The notes beneath the pieces are model-generated. The model was not told the DNA's origin. It was given only the letters and a program-made list of their open reading frames with translations, and made no database searches. This document shows, in pieces, positions 51,725 to 60,035 of a stretch of 64,000 bases of DNA. The first letter of the stretch is position 1, and each line of letters opens with the position of its first letter. The stretch lies in NCBI GenBank assembly GCA_965250245.1, contig OZ252296.1, positions 4,154,001-4,218,000 on the forward strand, written 5' to 3'. Both the position numbers and the translations under genes were made by a program. The DNA comes from JABDIP01 sp965250245. GTDB taxonomy: Bacteria > Pseudomonadota > Alphaproteobacteria > DSM-16000 > Inquilinaceae.

Positions 51725-52959
51725 CCGCGCCGGAGGAGCCGCCCGGACTCCCGGCCCCTCCGGCCGGGGCGACGGGGCCGGAGATGGAATTGGCGCACCG
51801 GCACGCCCCCATCCTGCGGCTGGACAGCGCCGAGCCGTTCCGGCCGGTCGCGGTCGGCGTCACCATCTACAGCGGACCGGGCCAGTCGGTCTCGTCGAAG
51901 TTCGACATCGCGCCGGCGGCCGGACCGGTGATCGAATACGCGATCTTCTGGGATCACGACATCCAGCACCTCTACGATCTGGAGCATGTCTGGATCCATC
52001 TCGATTGGGATGGGCGCGTGGTGCAGGTCGAAGGGTCCCAGCACGGCCGAAGGGTGCGCCTGAATGCCGAATTGGCCGGCGATCGCGTCACCCTCTGCCC
52101 GGAACCGGGCAAGCATGCACTGTTCGCCGCGCCCGCTGACCTGCGGGAGCAGGCAGAGACCACGGCACATATGTGCGGGCCGGCCGCGGGCGAAGGCGGC
52201 GTCCACACCTCGAACCTGTTCGGCGCCGCCGCATTCGGCGATCCCGCGCCGGCCTCCCACCGCCTGGCACGGCTGTACCTGAAGCGCCGCGCCTTCGCGC
52301 CGGCCTTCGATGCTGCGATTCCTGTGGATTTGCAGGACTACGCACTGATGCCGTGGACCGTGCTGGCCGCCTGGATTCCGCAGCGCATGCGGGCCCTGGT
52401 CGCCCGGCTGCCCTGGCAGGTGCCGCATCTGAAAGGCGTGTTCCTGGATTGCGGCGACACGCTCGTGGACGAGGGGACCGAGGTCAAGGAGCCCGGAACG
52501 GGAGTCGTCCTGTCCGCGTCATTGGTCGACGGCGCCTCGGAGACCCTGGAGGCCCTGCGCAGCCGCGGCTATCCCATGGTGCTCGTCGCCGACGGGCCGC
52601 GCGGCACCTTCGAGAACGTACTCGGCCATTACGGCCTGTGGGATCATTTCGGGGCCCATGTGATCTCCGGCGATGTGGGCGTGACCAAGCCGTCACCGGC
52701 GATGTTCGAGACGGCCCTCGCGTCCCTGGACCTACCGCACGGCACCGCCGGTCACACCGTCATGGTCGGAAACAATCTCGAGCGCGACATCAAGGGCGCC
52801 AACGCCTTCGGCATCATCAGCGTCTTCTTCGACTGGTCCGACCGCCGCCGCCGCACGCCCCTCACGGAGGATGAGCGGCCAGACCACACGATCACCAGCC
52901 TGGCCGACCTGCCGAAGCTGATCGACGACATCGAGGCGGGCCTGTCGCCGTTCTCGTGA
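51721..52959 (+). CDS. HAD-family hydrolase fused to an unrecognised N-terminal domain
   Basis: 412 residues; the start overlaps the ATPase gene by 4 bases. Residues 1 to about 235 are an unrecognised domain with RHAPILRLDSAEPFRPVAVG and EYAIFWDHDIQHLYDLEHVWIHLDWDG, rich in His/Asp and perhaps metal- or sugar-binding. From about 238 a HAD domain starts: motif I FLDCGDTLVDEG (a DxGDT variant), motif II VLVADGPRG, motif III Lys in GVTKPSPAMF, and motif IV GNNLERDIKGANAFG. It is probably a phosphatase or related phosphotransferase acting on a sugar phosphate. Last gene of the transporter operon. Confidence 0.82.
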   Translation: MTAPEEPPGLPAPPAGATGPEMELAHRHAPILRLDSAEPFRPVAVGVTIYSGPGQSVSSKFDIAPAAGPVIEYAIFWDHDIQHLYDLEHVWIHLDWDGRVVQVEGSQHGRRVRLNAELAGDRVTLCPEPGKHALFAAPADLREQAETTAHMCGPAAGEGGVHTSNLFGAAAFGDPAPASHRLARLYLKRRAFAPAFDAAIPVDLQDYALMPWTVLAAWIPQRMRALVARLPWQVPHLKGVFLDCGDTLVDEGTEVKEPGTGVVLSASLVDGASETLEALRSRGYPMVLVADGPRGTFENVLGHYGLWDHFGAHVISGDVGVTKPSPAMFETALASLDLPHGTAGHTVMVGNNLERDIKGANAFGIISVFFDWSDRRRRTPLTEDERPDHTITSLADLPKLIDDIEAGLSPFS

Positions 52960-52966
52960 TCGCCGC

Positions 52967-54037
52967 TCAGCCCAGCCGGACTTCCTCGCCGCTCTGGTGG
53001 CTGCGGTAGATCCCTTCCAGGATCGACTGGACCTGCAGCGACTGCTCCGGCGGCGCCGGGCTCTCCCCGCCATCCCTGACCGCCGCGGCGAAAGCATCGA
53101 GCGTCGCGGAATAGGCCGCCCGCTCGTACTCCCCATGGACAGCGCCGGTCGGCGTGATCGTCGTGTCCAGAAGCTGGCCGGTCTCCGTGTCGGCGTGGTG
53201 CAGCCTTCCATCGGGAAAGACCAGGCCGCCCTCGGTGCCGTAGATCCAGATCCGCTTGTCCCGGTTGGGGCTGTGATGCAGCAGCCACGACACCTCGATG
53301 GCCAGCGTGGCGCCGTTGGCGAAGCGCACGAAGCCGGCGGCGAAATCCTCCACATCGATGTCGCTCGGGATCGGCACGCCCTCCGCCCCCCGCGCCCCGG
53401 GCTGGGTGGCCAGGATCGCATGCGCCGTGCCGGAGACCGTCACCGGCTCGGGATTGCCCATCAACCACAGCGCAAGATCGAGCACATGCACCCCAATGTC
53501 GATGCAGGCGCCGCCGCCACTGTTGCGCTTGTAGATGAAGCCCGGCCGCGCGGGCAGCCCGGCCCGGCGCAGATACCAGCAACGCGCGTGGTAGACCCGG
53601 CCCAGCCGGCCGGCCTCGACGGTCGCCTTCAGCGCCTGGGACATGGTCGCGTAGCGGTATTGCTGCGCCGTCATGACCAGCTTTCCGGCCTTGTCACGGG
53701 CGGCGATGATGCGGCGGATCTCGTCCGATGTCGGCGCCAGGGGCTTCTGGCAGAGCACATGCTTTCCAGCCTCCAGCGCCGCCACCACGTAGTCCGCATG
53801 GAAACCGTTGGGGGCGCAGACATCGATGATGTCGATGTCGGGATCGCCCAGCAGCTCGGCCGGATCGGCGCAACGCCGACCAATGCCGAACGCCTCGCCC
53901 TGCCGCTCCAGGGCGCCGGGATCAGGGTCGCTGATCGCCACGATCTCGGCCTTGTCGCAATCCGCCCAGCCGCGTCCGTGATGGCCGAAGACATGCCCCG
54001 CCCCGATGCAGCCAATCTTCAGGATCCTGTCCGTCAT
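52967..54037 (-). CDS. Gfo/Idh/MocA-family oxidoreductase
   Basis: 356 residues. N-terminal Rossmann fold (KIGCIGAGHVFGHHGRGWADCD), DVCAPNGFHADYVVAALEAG and the conserved Lys-Pro in LCQKPLAP (the EKP position, with Gln for Glu). The catalytic-side helix has GGGACIDIGVHVLDLALWLMG, with the His and Asp typical of sugar dehydrogenases. It would oxidise or epimerise a sugar or inositol. It is convergent with the HAD gene 7 bases away and followed 16 bases upstream by a paralogue. Confidence 0.9.
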   Translation of the reverse strand: MTDRILKIGCIGAGHVFGHHGRGWADCDKAEIVAISDPDPGALERQGEAFGIGRRCADPAELLGDPDIDIIDVCAPNGFHADYVVAALEAGKHVLCQKPLAPTSDEIRRIIAARDKAGKLVMTAQQYRYATMSQALKATVEAGRLGRVYHARCWYLRRAGLPARPGFIYKRNSGGGACIDIGVHVLDLALWLMGNPEPVTVSGTAHAILATQPGARGAEGVPIPSDIDVEDFAAGFVRFANGATLAIEVSWLLHHSPNRDKRIWIYGTEGGLVFPDGRLHHADTETGQLLDTTITPTGAVHGEYERAAYSATLDAFAAAVRDGGESPAPPEQSLQVQSILEGIYRSHQSGEEVRLG

Positions 54038-54053
54038 ACCCGTCCCGCTCGCT

Positions 54054-55067
54054 TCAGATCGGCTCGACCGGCTGCCAGGTCCCGGTCTCGTTGGACCGGT
54101 AGGCCGCCTCCATCATCGCGGCGGCATTGGCGGCGGCATCCAGCTCCTCCGCCAGTTCCTGCTCCGCGATCCGCCCCTCCATCGCCGCCAGCAACCGCCC
54201 CACACCCCGCGGCCCGCTCGCCTCGCCCTCGACCGGCCGGCGCTGCTTGTCCGCGCCGATGACGTGAGCGTCGACCCTGTCATACAGATCGGCCGCATGC
54301 AGCGATCCCGCACTTCCGAAGACGACGAGTTCCCCCGGCCCGTCGATGTTGATCCAGCCGGCCTCGAAGGACGCCAGCACGCCGCTCCGAAACCGGATAT
54401 GCCCGGTCCCGAAATCGTCGACCTCCGGATAGATACCCGAGCGGTTGGAGATCGTCGCCCAGACCGCCTCGGCAGGCCCGAACAGCCACGTCAGCAAGTG
54501 AAGGGCATGGGCGCCCATGTCCAGCGCGCCACCCCCACCCGCAACCGCGCCCTCCCGCATCCAAGCCACGTCCGGGTCATCAAAGATGCGCCTGTAGGCG
54601 CCGTCATGCGCATTCCGGAACCGCGCATGGGTGACCGTGCCCAGCGCCCCCTGCCGCAGTTGCTCCACCGCCGCCCGATAGACCCCGTATGCCTGCCGGA
54701 AGTACCCGGTGGTGAAGGTGAGCCCGCGATCCCGCACAAGCGCCCGAATGGCCCGCGCCTCCGCCGCGGCCAGCGACAGCGGCTTCTCGCACATGACCGG
54801 CTTGCCGGCCTCCGCCAACACCTCGAGCAACGCAAGTCGCTGGTCGTTCGGCGCACAGACCACGAACCCGTCAAGCTCCGGCCGCGCCACCAGCTCCACC
54901 AGCCCCCCCACGAACGCCGCCCCATACCGCGCCGCATTGCGGCGGCCGCGCTCCGGATCGTCGTCCCAGATCGCGCCGATAGAGGCGCCGCCGCCGCTGG
55001 CGGCGATCTCATCGGCGAAGTTGCGGAAATGGATATGGGCGGTGGATACGAAGCCGAGCGACCTCAT
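54054..55067 (-). CDS. Gfo/Idh/MocA-family oxidoreductase (paralogue)
   Basis: 337 residues from ATG 55067; the longer frame to 55151 is not supported. The N-terminus RSLGFVSTAHIHFRNFADEI is a variant of the Rossmann dinucleotide loop. The EKP motif is intact (VMCEKPLSLAAAEAR), and GGGGALDMGAHALHLLTWLFG carries the Asp and His of the active site. Together with its neighbour it suggests a two-step redox conversion of the sugar released by the glycan enzymes; this is inference. Confidence 0.9.
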   Translation of the reverse strand: MRSLGFVSTAHIHFRNFADEIAASGGGASIGAIWDDDPERGRRNAARYGAAFVGGLVELVARPELDGFVVCAPNDQRLALLEVLAEAGKPVMCEKPLSLAAAEARAIRALVRDRGLTFTTGYFRQAYGVYRAAVEQLRQGALGTVTHARFRNAHDGAYRRIFDDPDVAWMREGAVAGGGGALDMGAHALHLLTWLFGPAEAVWATISNRSGIYPEVDDFGTGHIRFRSGVLASFEAGWINIDGPGELVVFGSAGSLHAADLYDRVDAHVIGADKQRRPVEGEASGPRGVGRLLAAMEGRIAEQELAEELDAAANAAAMMEAAYRSNETGTWQPVEPI

Positions 55068-55262
55068 CGCGGCCGCGGCCAATACACAGTCTTCCCGGTC
55101 ACACAGGCATTGGGCACGGTCGCTCGCTCCCGCTTCGGCCACGACAACCACCCGACCCTACAAGCGCCGACGGCACCCAACAATAGCCGCGGACACCCGG
55201 CCCGGACCGTCGATCAGCAGATGTTTGGAAAAGCGGCCAATCCACCGTCAATCGGCGGCTTT

Positions 55263-55338
55263 TGGCGTCCCCTAGGGGATTCGAACCCCTGTTGCCGCCG
55301 TGAGAGGGCGGTGTCCTAGGCCTCTAGACGAAGGGGAC
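55263..55338 (-). tRNA. tRNA-Glu (CUC anticodon), CCA encoded
   Basis: 76 bases on the minus strand. The acceptor stem GTCCCCT pairs with AGGGGAC, and the T-arm reads GGGGTTCGAATCCCC. The anticodon stem CCGCC/GGCGG encloses the loop CTCTCAC, giving CUC at positions 34-36, which reads GAG. The discriminator is G and the CCA end is encoded at 55265-55263. It stands alone between the oxidoreductase and threonine-aldolase genes. Confidence 0.95.
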
Positions 55339-55406
55339 GCAGAGGCGAGGGAGGTGATGTAGTCGAATCGGGGCGGGAGTTCAAGCCTGACGGTTGCCGC
55401 GATGCA

Positions 55407-56441
55407 TCATGCCGCCTGGTCGGAGAGGCGCGCCGCGGTGGTGATGAAGGCGTCGACATGGGCCGGGTCTGTGTTGAAGGCGCAGACCAGGCGGGTCAGG
55501 CGGTCGTCCCAGGTGGAGTAGCCGAAGCCGGCGGCGGCCAGGCCGTCGCGGACCGCCGGCGGGAAGGCGACGAAGAGCTGGTTGCCGTCGACCGGATAGG
55601 CGATCTCGATCCCCGGCACGCCGCTCAGGCCGGCGGCGAGGCGGGCGGCCTGCTCGTTCGCGTGGGTCGCCAGGCGCAGCCAGAGGTCGTCGGCCAGATA
55701 GGCCTCGAGTTGCAGCGAGAGGAAGCGCATCTTGGAGAACAGGTGGCCGGCGCGCTTGCGGCGGAAGCCGAGTTCCCGCGCCAGGTCGGGCTTGAAGACC
55801 ACCAGTGCCTCGGCGGCCATGCAGCCGTTCTTGGTGCCGCCCAGGGTCAGGATGTCGATCCCGGCCTTCCAGGTCATCTCCGCCGGGGTGCAGCCGAGCG
55901 CCACCAGCGCGTTGGCGAAGCGGGCGCCGTCCATATGCACGCTGAGGCCCTGGCCATGGGCGATCCCGGACAGGGCCGCGATCTCATCGACGGTATAGGT
56001 GGTGCCGCATTCGGTGAGCTGGGTGAGGCTCAGCGCCGCCGGCTGCACGTGATGCACGACGCCCGCGCCGCCCTGGGCCAGGGCCTGGTCCAGATCGGCG
56101 GCGGCGATCTTGCCGTCGGCGCCCTCCAGCGGGACCAGCTTGGCGCCGCCGGTGTAGAATTCCGGCGCGCCGCATTCGTCCACATGGGCGTGGCTTCCGG
56201 CGTGGCAATAGACCGAACCGAAGGGCGGGCACAGCACCGACATGGCGAGCGCGTTGCCGGCTGTGCCGGTGGCCACCGGGAAGACCGCCGCCTCGGTCTC
56301 GAAGATCTCCCGGACCCGCGCCTCAACGCGCGCCGTCACCGGATCGGTGCCATAGGAGGCCATGGACCCGGACGCGCCCTCGGTCACCGCCGCCAGCACC
56401 TCCGGCGCCGCGCCGGCCACGTTGTCACTGTAGAAGTTCAT
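55407..56441 (-). CDS. Low-specificity L-threonine aldolase-type PLP enzyme
   Basis: 344 residues from ATG 56441, preceded by GGGGAACG on the minus strand; earlier starts run into a repeat. Fold-type I beta-eliminating lyase family: MNFYSDNVAGAAPEVL, ASYGTDPVTARVEARVREIFE, FPVATGTAGNALAMSVL, HMDGARFANALVALG and the PLP Lys in LTLGGTKNGCMAAEA. It cleaves threonine or allo-threonine to glycine and acetaldehyde. The divergent neighbour is a threonine/serine dehydratase, so the pair handles threonine catabolism. Confidence 0.9.
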   Translation of the reverse strand: MNFYSDNVAGAAPEVLAAVTEGASGSMASYGTDPVTARVEARVREIFETEAAVFPVATGTAGNALAMSVLCPPFGSVYCHAGSHAHVDECGAPEFYTGGAKLVPLEGADGKIAAADLDQALAQGGAGVVHHVQPAALSLTQLTECGTTYTVDEIAALSGIAHGQGLSVHMDGARFANALVALGCTPAEMTWKAGIDILTLGGTKNGCMAAEALVVFKPDLARELGFRRKRAGHLFSKMRFLSLQLEAYLADDLWLRLATHANEQAARLAAGLSGVPGIEIAYPVDGNQLFVAFPPAVRDGLAAAGFGYSTWDDRLTRLVCAFNTDPAHVDAFITTAARLSDQAA

Positions 56442-56488
56442 GCGTTCCCCGTTCCGGTGATCCGATCTGCGTCCGAACCACAATGATA

Positions 56489-56657
56489 ACCACAGAGGCA
56501 CAGAGACACAGAGAAACAACAATCAACCCTAAGCCGTCATTCTCGCGAAGGCGGGAATTTTGACGGGCCTGGCGCTCGTGTCCCTGGATTCCCGCCTTCG
56601 CGGGAATGACGGCTGGAAATTAGGTGTTGTTTCTCTGTGTCTCTGTGTCTCTGTGGT
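56489..56657. repeat. Nested palindromic repeat element (REP/MITE-like, 169 bp)
   Basis: Outer arms 56489-56521 and 56625-56657 are 33-base inverted repeats of the ACAGAG type with one mismatch. Inner arms 56532-56558 and 56588-56614 are 27-base inverted repeats with one mismatch, each holding its own small palindrome (ATTCCCGC / GCGGGAAT). The whole could fold into a long cruciform. It lies between divergent genes. The design suggests a repetitive extragenic element with more copies elsewhere in the genome. Confidence 0.85.
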
Positions 56658-56726
56658 AATTCGTTCCTGGTTCTTGATTGCCTGCGGCGCCCTATCATGC
56701 GGTCCGCAGCAGCCAAAGAGTCCCGC

Positions 56727-57707
56727 ATGACAGACATCCCAACCCTGGACCAGATCGACGCCGCCCGGGCCAGGCTCGGCGACATGGTGGTCGAGACGCC
56801 GGTGCATCGCTGGCGCGGCGAGGAGATCGAGGCGGCCATGGGGCCGGAGAGCGAGATCGTGCTGAAGCTGGAATGCTTCCAGCGCACCGGCACGTTCAAG
56901 CCGCGCGGCGCGCTGACCGTGATGCGGGACCTGTCGCGGGACGCGCTCGACCGCGGCACCACGACGCTGAGCGCCGGCAACCATGCCATCGCCACGGCCT
57001 TTGCGGCGCGCATCCTGGGCAGCCACGCCAAGGTGGTCATGCCGCGTAACGCCAGCCCGGCCCGCGTCGCGATCGCCCGTGGCCACGGCGCGGAGGTGAT
57101 CCTGGTCGACGATGTGCAACAGGCCTCCGAGCGGGTGCACCAGATCGAGGCGGAGGAGGGCCGCACCTTCGTGCACCCCTTCGAGGGGCCGCTCACCGCC
57201 CTTGGCACCGCCACTCTGGGCGCGGAATTCGCCCGCCAGGTCCCGGACCTGGACGCGCTGATCGTCGCTATTGGCGGCGGCGGCTTGTGCGCCGGTGTGG
57301 CCACGGCCTTCAAGCAGGTGCAGCCGGACTGCGAGGTGATCGGGGTCGAGCCTGAGGGGGCTGACACCATGCATCGCAGCTTCGCCTCCGGCCGGCCCGA
57401 GAGGCTGGACCGGGTCCGCACCATCGCCGACAGCCTGGGCGCGCCCTACAGCGCCCCCTACAGCCTCGAGCTCTGCCGACGCCATGTCGACACGCTGGCC
57501 ATGGTCGACGACGATCAGATCCGCGCCGCCATGGCGCGCATGTTCCGGGAGTTGAAGCTGGCCCTGGAGCCGGCCGGCGCGGCGGCGACGGCGGCGCTGC
57601 TGGGGCCGCTGAAGGAGCGGCTGCGCGGCCGGCGGGTCGGCGTCCTGGTCTGCGGCTCGAACATCGACATCGCCGGTTTCGCCGAGCACGTCGCCGGGGC
57701 CGCATGA
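56727..57707 (+). CDS. Threonine/serine dehydratase-type PLP enzyme
   Basis: 326 residues from ATG 56727; longer frames run back into the repeat. Fold-type II: PLP Lys in RTGTFKPRGALTVM, SAGNHAIATAFAARILG, the phosphate-binding GGGGLCAGVA, and VCGSNIDIAGF at the end. There is no C-terminal ACT regulatory domain, so it is a catabolic-type enzyme (threonine, serine or hydroxyaspartate). The ribosome-binding site is weak; the promoter is partly inside or next to the palindromic repeat. Confidence 0.9.
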   Translation: MTDIPTLDQIDAARARLGDMVVETPVHRWRGEEIEAAMGPESEIVLKLECFQRTGTFKPRGALTVMRDLSRDALDRGTTTLSAGNHAIATAFAARILGSHAKVVMPRNASPARVAIARGHGAEVILVDDVQQASERVHQIEAEEGRTFVHPFEGPLTALGTATLGAEFARQVPDLDALIVAIGGGGLCAGVATAFKQVQPDCEVIGVEPEGADTMHRSFASGRPERLDRVRTIADSLGAPYSAPYSLELCRRHVDTLAMVDDDQIRAAMARMFRELKLALEPAGAAATAALLGPLKERLRGRRVGVLVCGSNIDIAGFAEHVAGAA

Positions 57708-57718
57708 TTGGCGCTGGT

Positions 57719-58009
57719 TCAGTCGGCGGTCGCGATACCCACCACGCGTCCCGTGCCCGGATCGAGGAAATGGATCTCGCGCCGCCCGTCGGTGTGCTCG
57801 ACCAGCACGGCCACGCGCTCACCGGCATCGGCGATGGTCACGATCGCGGCACCCTCGGGCAGGTCGAGCGAGGCCCGGAAGGGTGCGGCGTCCTCCGCCT
57901 CGGCCAGCCGTCCCGCCTGCCGGGCCAGCCCGACCATCAGCACGACGAAGCCGATCAGGAGGGCGGCGCTCATCGCGATCACCAGCCCCTTCACCACCCG
58001 CAATGACAT
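57719..58009 (-). CDS. DUF6476-type small membrane protein
   Basis: 96 residues. One N-terminal membrane helix (LVIAMSAALLIGFVVLMVGLA, about residues 9-29) and a small soluble domain (AAIVTIADAGERVAVLVEHTDGRREIHFLDPGTGRVVG). This is the small alphaproteobacterial protein commonly found divergent from rluD. Function unknown. Its start codon shares a 7-base overlap with the start of the rluD-type gene. Confidence 0.78.
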   Translation of the reverse strand: MSLRVVKGLVIAMSAALLIGFVVLMVGLARQAGRLAEAEDAAPFRASLDLPEGAAIVTIADAGERVAVLVEHTDGRREIHFLDPGTGRVVGIATAD

Positions 58010-58989
58010 CCGATACCCCGATTGAAGCGGCGCCGGATCCGCGCCGGCGCCAGGTCACCGTGCCCGACTCCGCCGCCGGTGGCCGCCTGGACAAGGTGCT
58101 GGCCGATGCCCTCGCCGATGTGTCCCGGGTCCGTGTCCGGGCCCTGATCGAGGCCGGCCACGTGTCCAGCGGCGGCGGGACGATAGGGGACCCCTCGGCG
58201 CGGGTCAAACCCGGCCAAACTTTCGACATCATCATTCCCGAGCCTCGGCCGGCTGAACCGGTGGCCCAGGCCATCGATCTCGACATCATCTACGAGGATG
58301 ACGACCTGCTGGTGGTGGACAAGCCCGCCGGCCTGGTCGTCCACCCCGCCGCCGGAAATCCGGACAGGACCCTGGTCAACGCGCTTCTGGCACATTGCGG
58401 CGACCGGCTGTCCGGCATCGGCGGCGTTGCGCGACCGGGGATCGTGCACCGGCTGGACAAGGACACGAGTGGGCTGATGGTGGTCGCCAAATCCGATGCC
58501 GCCCATACCGGCCTGTCGGCGCAGTTCGCCGACCGCACCCTGTCGCGCACCTATCTGGCGGTGGTCGAGGGCGCGCCGCACCCGGCCCGCGGCGAGGTCG
58601 ATGCCGCGATCGGGCGCAGCCCGCACAACCGCCGCAAGATGGCGGTGGTGCGGTCGGGCGGGAAACCGGCCCTGACGCGGTATCGGGTGCTGGATCGCTT
58701 CGGCCCGGCCGAACGGCCGGTGGCCAGCTTGGTGGAATGCAGCCTGGCGACCGGCCGGACGCATCAGATCCGGGTGCATCTGGCCTCGATCGGCCATCCC
58801 GTGGTCGGCGACGCGCTCTACCGCGGTCGGCGGGCGGGACTTCCGGCCGATCATCCGATCCGCACCTTCGGCCGCCAGGCCCTGCATGCGACGGCGCTGC
58901 GGTTCCGGCATCCGATCAGCGGCGACACGGCCCGGTTCGAGAGTCCGATACCGGCCGATATTTCATCTTTGATCAATACGTTACGGTGA
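58003..58989 (+). CDS. rluD: RluA-family 23S rRNA pseudouridine synthase (RluD-type)
   Basis: 328 residues from ATG 58003. S4 RNA-binding domain at about 15-75 (RLDKVLADALADVSRVRVRALIEAG). Catalytic motif with the essential Asp: IVHRLDKDTSGLMVVAK (around residue 148-164). Closing elements are LATGRTHQIRVHLASIGHPVVGD and ALHATALRFRHP. The position just before rpoH is a conserved alphaproteobacterial arrangement and favours RluD over RluA or RluC. Confidence 0.92.
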   Translation: MTSDTPIEAAPDPRRRQVTVPDSAAGGRLDKVLADALADVSRVRVRALIEAGHVSSGGGTIGDPSARVKPGQTFDIIIPEPRPAEPVAQAIDLDIIYEDDDLLVVDKPAGLVVHPAAGNPDRTLVNALLAHCGDRLSGIGGVARPGIVHRLDKDTSGLMVVAKSDAAHTGLSAQFADRTLSRTYLAVVEGAPHPARGEVDAAIGRSPHNRRKMAVVRSGGKPALTRYRVLDRFGPAERPVASLVECSLATGRTHQIRVHLASIGHPVVGDALYRGRRAGLPADHPIRTFGRQALHATALRFRHPISGDTARFESPIPADISSLINTLR

Positions 58990-59136
58990 TTCAATTAGGC
59001 TGTACGACAACCGGGCATCTGAGGTAAAATGCAGCGTTCTCTCGTCATGCGATGACTGGCAGGCGCACCGGCCGATAGCGGGCCGGGCGACAGCCATCCT
59101 TCTGCGCGTGGCGGGCGGAGTTCGAAAGGCAAGACG

Positions 59137-60021
59137 ATGGCACGAGTGACCAATGTTCCGGTCGTCGGGGCGGAGAACAATCTGACCCGGTACCTGCAGG
59201 AAATCCGCCAGTTCCCCATGCTGGAGGCGCAGCAGGAGTACATGCTGGCCAAGGCGTGGCGCGAGCACGAGGACACCGAGTCCGCGCATCAGCTCGTCAC
59301 CAGCCATCTGCGCCTGGTGGCCAAGATCGCCATGGGCTATCGCGGCTACGGGCTGCCGCTGTCGGAGCTGATCTCCGAGGGCAATGTCGGCATGATGCAG
59401 GCGGTCAAGCGCTTCGATCCGGAACGCGGCTTCCGCCTGGCCACGTATGCCATGTGGTGGATCCGCGCCGCCATCCAGGAATACATCCTGCATTCCTGGT
59501 CGCTGGTGAAGATGGGCACCACGGCCGCCCAGAAGAAGCTGTTCTTCAACCTGCGCAAGTTGAAGGGCCAGCTCCAGGCGATCGATGAGGGCGACCTGCC
59601 GCCGGAGACGGTGACCGAGATCGCCACCCGCCTGGACGTGCCCGAGCAGGACGTGGTCAACATGAACCGGCGCCTGGCCAGCCCGGACCATTCGCTGAAC
59701 GCGCCGCTGCGCGCCGACAGCGAGGGCGAGTGGCAGGACTGGCTGGTCGACGAGTCGGAGAGCCAGGAGATCCGCCTGGCGGACCAGCAGGAGCTGAGCA
59801 AGCGCCGCGAGCTGCTGCAGAACGCCATGAAGCATCTCAACGACCGCGAGCGCCATATCCTCAACGAGCGGCGCCTGCGCGACAATCCGACCACGTTGGA
59901 GGAGCTGAGCCAGCATTACGGCATCAGCCGCGAGCGGGTCCGCCAGATCGAGGTGCGGGCGTTCGAGAAGCTGCAGAAGGCAATCCGCAACGCGGCCATG
60001 GAGGAACGGCTGGGCCAGTAG
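59137..60021 (+). CDS. rpoH: Heat-shock sigma factor RpoH (sigma-32)
   Basis: 294 residues with GAAAGG upstream. Sigma-70 family region 2 (ENNLTRYLQEIRQFPML, LVTSHLRLVAKIAMGYRGYGLP, GMMQAVKRFDPERGFRLATYAMWWI), the RpoH box QKKLFFNLRKLKG, and region 4 (LNERRLRDNPTTLEELSQHYGISRERVRQIEVRA). It directs transcription of chaperone and protease genes. The typical alphaproteobacterial rluD-rpoH order holds. 147 bases separate it from rluD; the promoter is probably there. Confidence 0.97.
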   Translation: MARVTNVPVVGAENNLTRYLQEIRQFPMLEAQQEYMLAKAWREHEDTESAHQLVTSHLRLVAKIAMGYRGYGLPLSELISEGNVGMMQAVKRFDPERGFRLATYAMWWIRAAIQEYILHSWSLVKMGTTAAQKKLFFNLRKLKGQLQAIDEGDLPPETVTEIATRLDVPEQDVVNMNRRLASPDHSLNAPLRADSEGEWQDWLVDESESQEIRLADQQELSKRRELLQNAMKHLNDRERHILNERRLRDNPTTLEELSQHYGISRERVRQIEVRAFEKLQKAIRNAAMEERLGQ

Positions 60022-60035
60022 CGGCCCGGCCGGGA

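Noticed and set aside
56489..56657. ACAGAG-type units considered as a CRISPR array
   Set aside because: Units are inverted rather than direct repeats with unique spacers, and no cas genes are present.
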